Below are positions 1 through 5,242 of a DNA stretch of 6,338 nucleotides, one piece after another (within the stretch, counting starts at the first letter, position 1; each line of letters starts with the position of its first letter). Origin of the DNA: Candidatus Zixiibacteriota bacterium (lineage in GTDB: Bacteria > Zixibacteria > MSB-5A5 > JAABVY01); the NCBI GenBank assembly GCA_014730285.1, contig WJIM01000387.1:1-6338 (forward strand), written 5' to 3'. The notes beneath the pieces were generated by a model. The model made no database searches, was not told the origin of the DNA, and saw nothing but the letters and a program-made list of their open reading frames with translations. The position numbers and the translations under genes were made by a program.

Positions 1-448
1 GACCCATGGGAAACACTGCCAGCCATCCCGCCTCTTTGGCGATATATTCCAGCATGGGATGATCCTGGGCGTATTGGATTGGATTTTCCATAATATTTTT
101 GCGGCTGACCAGACCGTGAAGAATAACTATCATCGGAGTGGGAACCTTCGGGTCGTATGTCTCCGGGACATACAGCGCCCAGGGACGTTCCACGCCGTCG
201 ATGCATTCATTCATGCGCAGGGTCAGCTCTCCCACCGGTTTTTCCGGAAACTCCAGATTTTTGATATAAGACCTGACAGTGTCGATTGTCGGATTGGCCA
301 GCAGGATTTTGTCGATAAGATTTTTTTGTTCTTTTTCGTCTTCGGTTACCAGCAGTTTGTCCAGATCAGACTGCCAATCGGCCGTAAGCGGGCAGACAGC
401 CGCGATAAGAATCAGTGCGAGCCAGATTAATGTGAACTTTTTTTGCAT
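1..448 (-). CDS. Secreted alpha/beta-hydrolase (esterase-like), 3' part missing
   Basis: The gene reads leftwards from an ATG at 448 and stays open for 149 codons until the window edge, so the C-terminal part is outside. A good ribosome site (GGAAGGGA) lies just upstream of the ATG. Residues 1-23 form a Sec signal peptide: QKK, then a hydrophobic stretch, with probable cleavage after LTA before Asp24. Residues 25-80 are a charged helical lead-in. From about residue 83 the pattern is that of secreted carboxylesterases, feruloyl esterases or PHB-depolymerase-like hydrolases: DGVERPWALYVPETY, a hydrophobic strand (PMIVILHG, 106-112) whose His-Gly is the usual oxyanion-loop element, then a segment ending AGWLAVFPMG. 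The nucleophilic serine and the rest of the triad would lie beyond the edge and cannot be checked. Export to the periplasm or outside is likely. The substrate is unknown; a dipeptidyl-peptidase-like hydrolase is an alternative. Confidence 0.75.
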   Translation of the reverse strand, partial: MQKKFTLIWLALILIAAVCPLTADWQSDLDKLLVTEDEKEQKNLIDKILLANPTIDTVRSYIKNLEFPEKPVGELTLRMNECIDGVERPWALYVPETYDPKVPTPMIVILHGLVSRKNIMENPIQYAQDHPMLEYIAKEAGWLAVFPMG

Positions 449-477
449 ATATCCCTTCCGTATCAATAAACAGCTTT

Positions 478-506
478 ATTAGAATATTGAAAAAATATAT
501 CTTGAA
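478..506 (-). promoter_or_regulatory. Candidate promoter of the secreted hydrolase
   Basis: On the minus strand a TCTAAT hexamer (483-478, five of six matches to TATAAT) lies 17 nt from TTCAAG (506-501, a weak -35 with three of six matches). It would give a leader of about 23 nt before the ATG at 448. The region is AT-rich, so a chance match is possible. This is inferred from consensus only. Confidence 0.3.
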
Positions 507-603
507 TGCAAACCTTAATAAAAATTAATTGCGTTCCGGAGGGTATTTACCCGGTAAACAGGTTACGCTTTTAGGAAGAAGAATTGGAGTTCAGAGCTAC
601 AGA

Positions 604-1512
604 ATGGCTGCTATTGGGGGACATTTTTTTATCATAATCGCCGGTGTCTTTTACGGCACCATCCCGATTTTTGCGACATTATTGAGCCGTTACCAGGTCT
701 CTACTGTCGAGCAGATTTTTATCCGGCTGGCATTGAGCATAAGCATATTTCTTGTCTATGTTCTAGTGTCCCAAAGGCGTAGCTTAAGACTTCAGCGCGG
801 CGACTATCTGCATTTCTTTTTTTTCGGGTTGGCCGGGATCGCGCTTTTCTTTACATTTTATGTCACTGCCGCGGTCATGGCTTCGGTTACTATGGCTGTT
901 CTGCTTTTGTATACACAGCCGATCTTCACCCTTCTGCTTTCCCGTCTGCTTTATAAAAGGCAGATTCAGGCAGCGGGCTATATCGGCATTCTGCTGGCCC
1001 TTTTTGGCGTGGCGGTTATTTTCAGGGTCTGGGACATTAAATGGGCCGATTTTGGCCTGGGGCATATCTTCGGCCTCATGACCGGTCTTTTGTATTCGGT
1101 CTATATAATCTTCATGAGCCGCAAGACGCCCAAGTATAACACCCTGACAGTTACCTTCTGGTCGTTTCTGTTCGGGCTTATCTGGCTGTTGCCTTTATGG
1201 TTTGTCATGCATCTGATATTCAAAAACCCGGTTATAACCGGCCTTGACATAAGCCTTCCCGCCAATGCCTGGCTTTTGCTTCTGGCTTTCACGATCTGTA
1301 CCAATATTATCGCCTATCTGACCTTCAATCATGGCATGAAGACCGTTGAGCCGCATCGCGCCGGAGTGCTGGTGCTCTCCGAACCGCTGGTGGCGATCAT
1401 ACTCGGAGCGGCGCTTCTGGGACAATTGCTTTTATGGACAGATTTAATCGGCGGTATTTTGATCTTAGCATCGTTTTTGATCGTGAAGCGACGGAGGAAG
1501 AAATTGGTTTAA
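604..1512 (+). CDS. EamA/DMT-family drug/metabolite permease
   Basis: This is an inner-membrane carrier of the drug/metabolite transporter superfamily, whose members export amino acids, metabolites or drugs; the substrate cannot be told here. The 302-residue product has the family length. It shows about ten hydrophobic segments (near 8-28, 34-54, 70-88, 92-112, 124-140, 151-170, 184-204, 222-241, 252-275, 279-295) arranged as two EamA repeats. The hallmark helix-4 and helix-9 signatures are present: YTQPIFTLLLSRLLYKR in the first half and VLSEPLVAIILGAALLGQ in the second. The C-terminus is basic (KRRRKK), as expected for a cytoplasmic end. The reading frame is open from a TTG at 529, but the extra 25 residues are hydrophilic and lack family character, so I place the start at ATG 604. 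Its GGAG lies 14 nt upstream, farther than ideal. It is transcribed divergently from the hydrolase and converges on the lipoprotein genes. Confidence 0.9.
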   Translation: MAAIGGHFFIIIAGVFYGTIPIFATLLSRYQVSTVEQIFIRLALSISIFLVYVLVSQRRSLRLQRGDYLHFFFFGLAGIALFFTFYVTAAVMASVTMAVLLLYTQPIFTLLLSRLLYKRQIQAAGYIGILLALFGVAVIFRVWDIKWADFGLGHIFGLMTGLLYSVYIIFMSRKTPKYNTLTVTFWSFLFGLIWLLPLWFVMHLIFKNPVITGLDISLPANAWLLLLAFTICTNIIAYLTFNHGMKTVEPHRAGVLVLSEPLVAIILGAALLGQLLLWTDLIGGILILASFLIVKRRRKKLV

Positions 1513-1538
1513 TAAAATTGTGGCTGATATAAACAAAA

Positions 1539-1590
1539 CGTCAGGTCACAATCCCGATTTTATCCGGATTAGGACCTGACGAAACTTTTT
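1539..1590. terminator. Bidirectional Rho-independent terminator between convergent genes
   Basis: CGTCAGGTC (1539-1547) pairs perfectly with GACCTGACG (1573-1581). Inside the stem, AATCC can pair with GGATT. The plus-strand transcript continues AAACUUUUU, and the minus-strand transcript continues with UUUUGUUU (from plus-strand AAACAAAA at 1531-1538). The element sits 26 nt after the permease stop and about 60 nt beyond the lipoprotein stop, so it could end transcription from both sides. The loop is longer than in a classic terminator, and the sequence resembles part of a repeat at 6015-6088, so it may belong to a dispersed repeat family that also terminates. Confidence 0.65.
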
Positions 1591-1627
1591 AGAGATCCTT
1601 CGTCGCATTTGCTTCTCAGGATGACAT
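1591..1627. repeat. Dispersed intergenic repeat, AGAGATCCTTCGTCGC...CAGGATGACA type
   Basis: The segment reads AGAGATCCTTCGTCGCATTT, then GCTTCTCAGGATGACATTT. ATCCT and AGGAT form the ends of an imperfect hairpin. Sequences of this shape occur as dispersed intergenic repeats in many environmental bacterial genomes; that statement is from memory and not from a search. Within this window the right end carries a related stretch, GAGATCGTCACGTCGC, at 6323-6338, sharing the GAGATC and CGTCGC blocks. It contains no open frame of interest. Confidence 0.5.
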
Positions 1628-1630
1628 TTT

Positions 1631-1648
1631 GAAGTAGCTTCCTACTTC
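1631..1648. other. Small hairpin overlapping the lipoprotein stop codon
   Basis: GAAGTAG (1631-1637) pairs with CTACTTC (1642-1648) around a 4-nt loop. The TAG stop of the minus-strand lipoprotein gene (1644-1642) lies within the stem. There is no U-tract directly after it on the minus strand, so it is not a terminator by itself. It may stabilise the 3' end of the transcript or be fortuitous. Confidence 0.35.
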
Positions 1649-2262
1649 CGATACTCTCTCCCCACAAGCTCAAACGAATTGACAAACCGTCCCAGAAGAC
1701 CGGCGGTGTCGGTTTTGGGTGCGGAGGCGGCTATTATATATATGCGGTTGCCGGACATATAAGTGCGAACACGCATCAAAGACTGGCCGTCCGGAAGGCT
1801 GACCAGATGTTCGCGGGCGGTGAATTCCTCGTTTTCCATCAATGTATCGGAAATACTGGTGCCCCTGGCCTCGCTAATCATCCCGCGCACAGCGCCGTCA
1901 AGCACGACTTTGGCCGGCGCCTGAGACACAAGCTGTTCGGGCATATCGGAATAGCCGATAAAGAAATATTTATCAGAGGCAGCAAGGCTGTACGAGGGAT
2001 ACTCGACCGGGCCGTCCGGGGTGCTTACGGTGTCGACATCAAAGCTCGGATCTCCCGGAATCATGAATTTAAAATCGCCCTCCTCGGAGGTAATCTCCCG
2101 CCACTGCCCCAGATCGGCAACACTTTGATATTCCTTTTCGGGCTCCAACGGCTCCTCGCCGACCTCCTCGGCCGATTCAACCGCCTCGGTATCCTCGCCG
2201 TTTCCGCCGCAGGCCAGCATGAATGTTAGTGCAATGATTAAAAACAGGTATACGAATCTCAT
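1642..2262 (-). CDS. Lipoprotein of uncertain family (PsbP/DUF1795-like style)
   Basis: The 206-residue product starts at an ATG with an excellent AAGGAG six nt upstream; an in-frame extension to 2298 is discarded because it lies upstream of that site. Residues 1-17 form a lipoprotein signal ending MLAC, so Cys18 would be lipidated and the protein anchored in the periplasm or outer membrane. Residues 22-45 are an acidic linker rich in Glu. The folded part (about 46-200) begins LGQWREITSEEGDFKFMIPG, continues with a TPDGPVEYPSY strand pair and FFIGYSDMPE, a helix (VVLDGAVRGMISEARG) and YMSGNRIYIIAAS, and ends in RFVNSFELV. That order resembles an uncharacterised module common in secreted proteins of environmental bacteria, where a 'FSVLMPG' strand is followed by a 'GNRLYxL' strand. 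I cannot assign a family name firmly, and no catalytic residues are evident. It is the last gene of the minus-strand run, 69 nt after the DUF4440 lipoprotein. Confidence 0.8.
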   Translation of the reverse strand: MRFVYLFLIIALTFMLACGGNGEDTEAVESAEEVGEEPLEPEKEYQSVADLGQWREITSEEGDFKFMIPGDPSFDVDTVSTPDGPVEYPSYSLAASDKYFFIGYSDMPEQLVSQAPAKVVLDGAVRGMISEARGTSISDTLMENEEFTAREHLVSLPDGQSLMRVRTYMSGNRIYIIAASAPKTDTAGLLGRFVNSFELVGREYRK

Positions 2263-2331
2263 TATATTCTCCTTCCCTTTTCGTCCCAATATATGCAATT
2301 ACAGAAAAATTACAAGCGGCTGTGCGCGATG

Positions 2332-2832
2332 CTATTCCTCCGGAATCTCGTCTATGACTTCCTCCTCCGGCTGAGGGCCGTTTACACCGGTGTCGAAAAC
2401 ATATTTCCAGGAACCGTTTGGCTGCTTTTTCCAGATCGTGACATAATAGCCATAGGATTCATTCTCGACTCCCAGCGTATCGGTCACAGTGTAGACATAT
2501 TTTCCCAGCGTGTAGCCAAGATCACCGGATTCGGAAATCTCGGCAAAAAACGGCTCCCAGCTCAGGATTCCGGCCTGATTATCAGGAGGAGGATAAAGCG
2601 AGAGAATATCCTCACGGCCGGTAATCGGATCCATACCATCACGATACATCGTGGCATTATCGTCCATATAATAATCGAAGGCCGGACGCATGCCCTCCTC
2701 GACCGACATAAGCGAGAAGGCCTTATCGGCCTCGATCATGCTTTGACGGGCGGCCTCGAAATCGACAGCCTCTTCCTGACCGCAACTGACCGCAATAAGG
2801 CACAGCGCTACAAGCAGTGTAAATAACTTCAT
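2332..2832 (-). CDS. DUF4440/SnoaL-like lipoprotein (NTF2 fold)
   Basis: The 166-residue product starts at ATG 2832, eight nt after AAGGAG; an in-frame TTG two codons upstream is too close to that site to be used. A signal sequence (MKLFTLLVALCLIAVSC) ends in a lipobox-like AVSC with Cys17 as the likely lipidated residue. The -3 Ala is less usual, so processing is probable rather than certain. Residues 25-148 follow the DUF4440 pattern: helix ARQSMIEADKAFSLMSVEEG, then AFDYYMDDNATMYRDG, PITGREDI, SGDLGYTLGKYVYT, and the typical closing strands VTIWKKQPNGSWKYVFDTG. The NTF2-like fold makes a cone-shaped pocket used for ligand binding or, in some relatives, catalysis; here the role is unknown. 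A short acidic tail (PEEEVIDEIPEE) follows. It lies 33 nt downstream of methyltransferase B, consistent with co-transcription. Confidence 0.88.
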   Translation of the reverse strand: MKLFTLLVALCLIAVSCGQEEAVDFEAARQSMIEADKAFSLMSVEEGMRPAFDYYMDDNATMYRDGMDPITGREDILSLYPPPDNQAGILSWEPFFAEISESGDLGYTLGKYVYTVTDTLGVENESYGYYVTIWKKQPNGSWKYVFDTGVNGPQPEEEVIDEIPEE

Positions 2833-2865
2833 ATTCAAATCTCCTTAATAAAAGAAGTTCTCCTT

Positions 2866-3486
2866 TCACTTCCGCAGAATCAGGATAAACGCGTCATGCT
2901 TATGCGGCGGATCGGTCCAGTACTCGTTACTCACATATTGCCGCTGATCCAGAATCCGGAAATCCTTAAATGCTTCAAGGATATCTTCACGGCTATGATA
3001 AAACAAGTCATCGCCGTTTTCAACAAATACAGTACTGAGAAGAAAAGCAAGATAGGCTATCCCGCCGTCTTTGAGCACCCTTTTTATCTCCGAGGCTCCC
3101 TTATCAAGCGGCACCGACTGCAGAACCCATCCGGAATAAATCGCGTCGAAGAAATTATCATCAAAACGAAGGTCCTCGGCTGATTCCACAGAATATTCGA
3201 TTTCGTGCGAGTTATTACTGCCACGCGCTTTTTCGATAGCCACTTCCGAGATATCGATGCCGTATACCTCGAAGCCGCGCTCTGAAAGAAAGCGTGAATC
3301 ACGGCCCGAACCGCATCCCAGATCAAGAATCCTCGATCCCGGATCGATGTATTTTAAAATATGGAGCATATTTGTAGACGGGTCGACTTCCCAATGAGCC
3401 CCAGTGGTGTAAACTTCGTCCCAGTTGAAACGTTTTTTGGCAGAGATAAAAGTCCTCCCTTTGTCTATTCTAATTCTTCTTTCCAA
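2866..3486 (-). CDS. Class I SAM-dependent methyltransferase B; start codon doubtful
   Basis: This is a small cytosolic methyltransferase with a Rossmann-like SAM fold; its substrate cannot be read from the sequence. In the 206-residue longest form, motif I is ILDLGCGSGRD (53-63), the acidic end of strand 2 is VYGIDIS (74-80), SAEDLRF (102-108) would contact the adenine, and the motif IV region is FDAIYSGWVLQSV (113-125). It then has EIKRVLKDGGIAYLAF and a C-terminal strand DPPHKHDAFILILRK. The coordinates use the outermost conventional start, a TTG at 3486 that overlaps the upstream gene by 17 nt and has no good ribosome site. The more convincing initiation context is an ATC at 3447, preceded at 6 nt by a perfect AGGGAGG. 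It would give 193 residues beginning at SAKKRFNWDEVY and a 22-nt gap after methyltransferase A. The function call is firm; the start is not. Confidence 0.88.
   Translation of the reverse strand: MERRIRIDKGRTFISAKKRFNWDEVYTTGAHWEVDPSTNMLHILKYIDPGSRILDLGCGSGRDSRFLSERGFEVYGIDISEVAIEKARGSNNSHEIEYSVESAEDLRFDDNFFDAIYSGWVLQSVPLDKGASEIKRVLKDGGIAYLAFLLSTVFVENGDDLFYHSREDILEAFKDFRILDQRQYVSNEYWTDPPHKHDAFILILRK
3445..3460 (-). promoter_or_regulatory. Strong Shine-Dalgarno before an ATC codon
   Basis: On the minus strand AGGGAGG (3460-3454) is followed by six nt (ACTTTT) and then ATC (3447-3445), in frame with methyltransferase B. No ATG, GTG or TTG lies at suitable spacing. It falls within the 22 nt after the TAG of methyltransferase A, exactly where the initiation region of a second operon gene is expected. 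Either ATC is used as a rare start, as AUU is in some genes, or the base is a mutation or sequence error for ATG. Confidence 0.6.
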
Positions 3487-4288
3487 TTAGAATAAACGAA
3501 AGGGGAAGCTTTTGTTCCTTCTCGAGGAAGGGATATATGCTGGAAATGTCGTGTGGATATTCATTTAGCTCGACCAGCGTGATGTCGTTTTTGACTATGG
3601 GATTTATTATATCCGAAATCTTCTGTGTGAATGAGTAGGAGGTTTTGCCCTGGTATGTCGTCCCTCCCACATAGTCGATCCCGCTGTCTTCAGCCCAGGG
3701 CTCGGTCTTGAAATAGGAATACTCTATCTTAAAAGGCTGCTCTGGATCGAATTCCAGCTCATCCTTGCAGGGGATTGTGTACAGGAAAGGATGCATTTCG
3801 TAAATCAGAAGATAGCCATCCGGCTTCAGTAGATTATACACAACTTTGAAAAAGCGCTCGAGATCGGGCAGCCAGCTTAAGGCTCCCACGGTGATAAAGA
3901 CAATATCGTATTTTCCATAGTGTTTTTTGTCTATTTCGAAAACATCCGTCCTTACGAATTCGCAGTCACTGCCAGCTATTTCGTTAAGCTTTCTTGCCTC
4001 GGCAATCGCCTCATCGGAGATATCGAATCCGGTTATCGGCCCCGAGCCTAGATTTCTGAGGGAGATACATTCACGGCCGTTATTGCAACAGAGCTGCGCG
4101 ACCGATTTACCCTCGAAACCGATTTCCCTGAGCTTGCCCGTAACGAATGCATCAAGCGCGGAATAGTCGGGAGATTTGACCTCCTCCAGAAACTCTTTTC
4201 CGCGCGCTTTCTGGTGAACCGGAGCGACTTCGTTCCAGGCTTCGCGGTTAGCATTTATGTAGTCTTTATCATTCATAGTAATAATCAT
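3470..4288 (-). CDS. Class I SAM-dependent methyltransferase A
   Basis: The 272-residue product is a cytosolic SAM methyltransferase of a recognisable but functionally undefined bacterial family. Its motif I is the unusual SVAQLCCNNGRECISL (about 62-77), in which the common GxGxG loop is replaced by CCNNGRE. Next come GPITGFDISDEAIAEAR (strand 2 acidic residue Asp), CEFVRTDVFEID, and YDIVFITVGALSWLPDLERF for motif IV, then LLKPDGYLLIYEMHPFLY. The C-terminal half has SYSFTQKISDIINPIV and closes with LPLSFILIGKKN. The N-terminal YINANREAWNEVAPVH is typical of the same family. Three starts are possible: GTG 4291, ATG 4288 and ATG 4276. I chose 4288 because a weak GAAG lies about 9 nt upstream, whereas 4276 has none. 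It is the first gene of the minus-strand run that continues into methyltransferase B. Confidence 0.9.
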   Translation of the reverse strand: MIITMNDKDYINANREAWNEVAPVHQKARGKEFLEEVKSPDYSALDAFVTGKLREIGFEGKSVAQLCCNNGRECISLRNLGSGPITGFDISDEAIAEARKLNEIAGSDCEFVRTDVFEIDKKHYGKYDIVFITVGALSWLPDLERFFKVVYNLLKPDGYLLIYEMHPFLYTIPCKDELEFDPEQPFKIEYSYFKTEPWAEDSGIDYVGGTTYQGKTSYSFTQKISDIINPIVKNDITLVELNEYPHDISSIYPFLEKEQKLPLSFILIGKKN

Positions 4289-4319
4289 CACTATTTTCTT
4301 CGTCAGTAATTTGACCCGA

Positions 4320-4342
4320 TTTTAGGTTTTTTTTGCCTAAAA
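4320..4342. other. Hairpin in the leader of methyltransferase A
   Basis: TTTTAGG (4320-4326) pairs with CCTAAAA (4336-4342), giving a 7-bp stem with a 9-nt homopolymeric loop (eight T and one G on the plus strand, A-rich in the minus-strand transcript). It lies 32 nt before the methyltransferase A start and has no following U-run on the minus strand, so it is not a terminator of that gene. It could be an operator, or a structure at the 5' end of the mRNA. Confidence 0.4.
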
Positions 4343-4350
4343 GCCGGCAT

Positions 4351-4380
4351 TATTTACTCTATGCCTTATAAACCTGCCAA
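4351..4380 (-). promoter_or_regulatory. Weak candidate promoter for the methyltransferase/lipoprotein run
   Basis: On the minus strand TTGGCA (4380-4375, five of six matches to TTGACA) is followed after 18 nt by TAAATA (4356-4351, a poor -10). Transcription would begin near 4343, at the edge of the leader hairpin. The spacer overlaps a TATAAAC/GTTTATA inverted repeat (4367-4373 and 4393-4399). The evidence is consensus matching only. Confidence 0.22.
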
Positions 4381-4425
4381 AAATGTAAACCTGTTTATAG
4401 ATATCCGGTTCCCGCCAAAAATGGC

Positions 4426-4457
4426 AAAAAAATCCCCTTCATCCAAAAATGAAGGGG
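4426..4457 (-). terminator. Rho-independent terminator of the FKBP gene
   Basis: CCCCTTCAT (4434-4442) and ATGAAGGGG (4449-4457) form a perfect 9-bp stem with a 6-nt loop. The minus-strand transcript then runs A followed by seven U (plus-strand A at 4426-4432). It begins 21 nt past the FKBP stop codon, so it should isolate this gene from the methyltransferase run downstream. Confidence 0.9.
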
Positions 4458-4478
4458 TTTAAATCGAAGTATTCTTAT

Positions 4479-4910
4479 CTATGCTGCAATTTCAACAAGT
4501 TGGACATCAAACAGGAGTTCTTTGCCCGCCAGAGGATGGTTGGCATCCAGAGTAACGGTCTCATCCTGAACCTCGGTAATGACAACATTCATCTTGTTGC
4601 CATCCGGGGCCTGCACCTGTAACTGACGGCCTACCTCGGGGGTAATATCCTCCGGAAAGACCGATTTCTTGACCTCGATGACATTCTGGTCATAACGAGG
4701 ACCGTAACCTTCTTCCGGAGATACCTTAATTTCCTTCTTCTCACCCTCTTCCATGCCGACAACGCCCTTCTCGAATCCGGGAATTACCTGTCCCTGGCCC
4801 AGGGTGAATTCCAATGGTTCACGGTCTACCGAGGAGTCAAACACCTGACCATCTTCGAACTTACCGGTGTAGTGGATTTTAACCTTATCGCCTTCTTTGG
4901 CCTTAGCCAT
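4479..4910 (-). CDS. SlyD-like FKBP-type peptidyl-prolyl isomerase/chaperone, short form
   Basis: This is a cytosolic prolyl cis-trans isomerase with a chaperone insert, helping proteins fold. The 143-residue product starts at an ATG with a near-perfect AGGAGG five nt upstream. The FKBP part is split: residues 6-64 carry Tyr14, VFDSS (23-27), GQVIPGFEKGVVGM (40-53) and SPEEGYG (64-70). The insert-in-flap domain covers about 71-120 and holds VFPEDITPEVGRQLQVQ. The FKBP fold returns with the family signature LDANHPLAGKELLFDVQLVEI (121-141), quoted here in part as DANHPLAGKELLFDV. The protein ends directly after this strand, so it lacks the His/Cys-rich metal-binding tail of Escherichia coli SlyD and is unlikely to act in nickel delivery. 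I leave the symbol empty for that reason. It is a single-gene unit with its own terminator. Confidence 0.95.
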   Translation of the reverse strand: MAKAKEGDKVKIHYTGKFEDGQVFDSSVDREPLEFTLGQGQVIPGFEKGVVGMEEGEKKEIKVSPEEGYGPRYDQNVIEVKKSVFPEDITPEVGRQLQVQAPDGNKMNVVITEVQDETVTLDANHPLAGKELLFDVQLVEIAA

Positions 4911-5057
4911 GAAAACCTCCTAACATGTTTTCTACTGAATTCGATCCAAGCCCAGAAGAGTGAAATCGGCTTTGCATCCCAAACTTGCACCGAAATTATT
5001 TTCTTAAAAAAATACGAGTCTCCGAAATTTATCCAGAGACCGCCTAAGTTAATTAAC

Positions 5058-5089
5058 CGAATATAATTCGGGACGTTCCCGAATATTCG
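5058..5089. promoter_or_regulatory. Strong dyad in the FKBP/methyltransferase C spacer
   Basis: TTCGGGA (5067-5073) and TCCCGAA (5077-5083) are perfect inverted arms around CGT. They extend outward as CGAATA (5058-5063) and TATTCG (5084-5089), with three unpaired bases on the left side, giving 13 paired positions. No U-run follows on either strand, so termination is unlikely. A repressor or activator operator is a reasonable guess. The rest of the 332-nt spacer (4911-5242) is AT-rich, with a TTAATTAA palindrome near 5049-5056 and no credible gene. Confidence 0.45.
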
Positions 5090-5176
5090 TATTCATATTC
5101 AATTCTTCGGAAAATGCAAGATTTAATTTAGATTTGTTTCGAAATGGAAATTGACTATTTGGTATCAGGTATTAAC

Positions 5177-5204
5177 TTGGAACTGCAGTATCATACGCTA
5201 TTAC
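5177..5204 (+). promoter_or_regulatory. Weak candidate promoter of methyltransferase C
   Basis: TTGGAA (5177-5182), a 16-nt spacer and TATTAC (5199-5204) lie about 38 nt before the start codon. Both hexamers are imperfect. Another -35-like TTGACT occurs at 5151-5156, but has no suitable -10 partner. Confidence 0.25.
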
Positions 5205-5242
5205 GAAAATTCGTGCATCAATGAATCAATAGGGGACTTTTT

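Noticed and set aside
59..430. 123-codon open frame on the plus strand
   Set aside because: It is antisense to the truncated hydrolase, which has a signal peptide and start context.
541..576. GGGTATTTACCC and following GGTAA/TTAC, considered as an attenuator or riboswitch before the permease
   Set aside because: The stems are very short, no U-run terminator is formed, and no known riboswitch consensus is visible.
529..603. TTG-initiated N-terminal extension of the permease
   Set aside because: The 25 extra residues are hydrophilic, and the first membrane helix starts just after ATG 604, as in the family.
1807..2229. 140-codon open frame on the plus strand
   Set aside because: It is antisense to the other lipoprotein gene, whose signal peptide, ribosome site and family-like strands are convincing.
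2293..2826. 177-codon open frame on the plus strand
   Set aside because: It lies antisense to the DUF4440 lipoprotein, has no ribosome site and no recognisable domain; it is a shadow of codon bias.
4376..4450. Repeated CCAAAAATG (4377, 4415) and TCCAAAAATG (4442), considered as iterons or operator sites
   Set aside because: Spacing is irregular, the third copy is the terminator loop, and the region is AT-rich; chance is enough.
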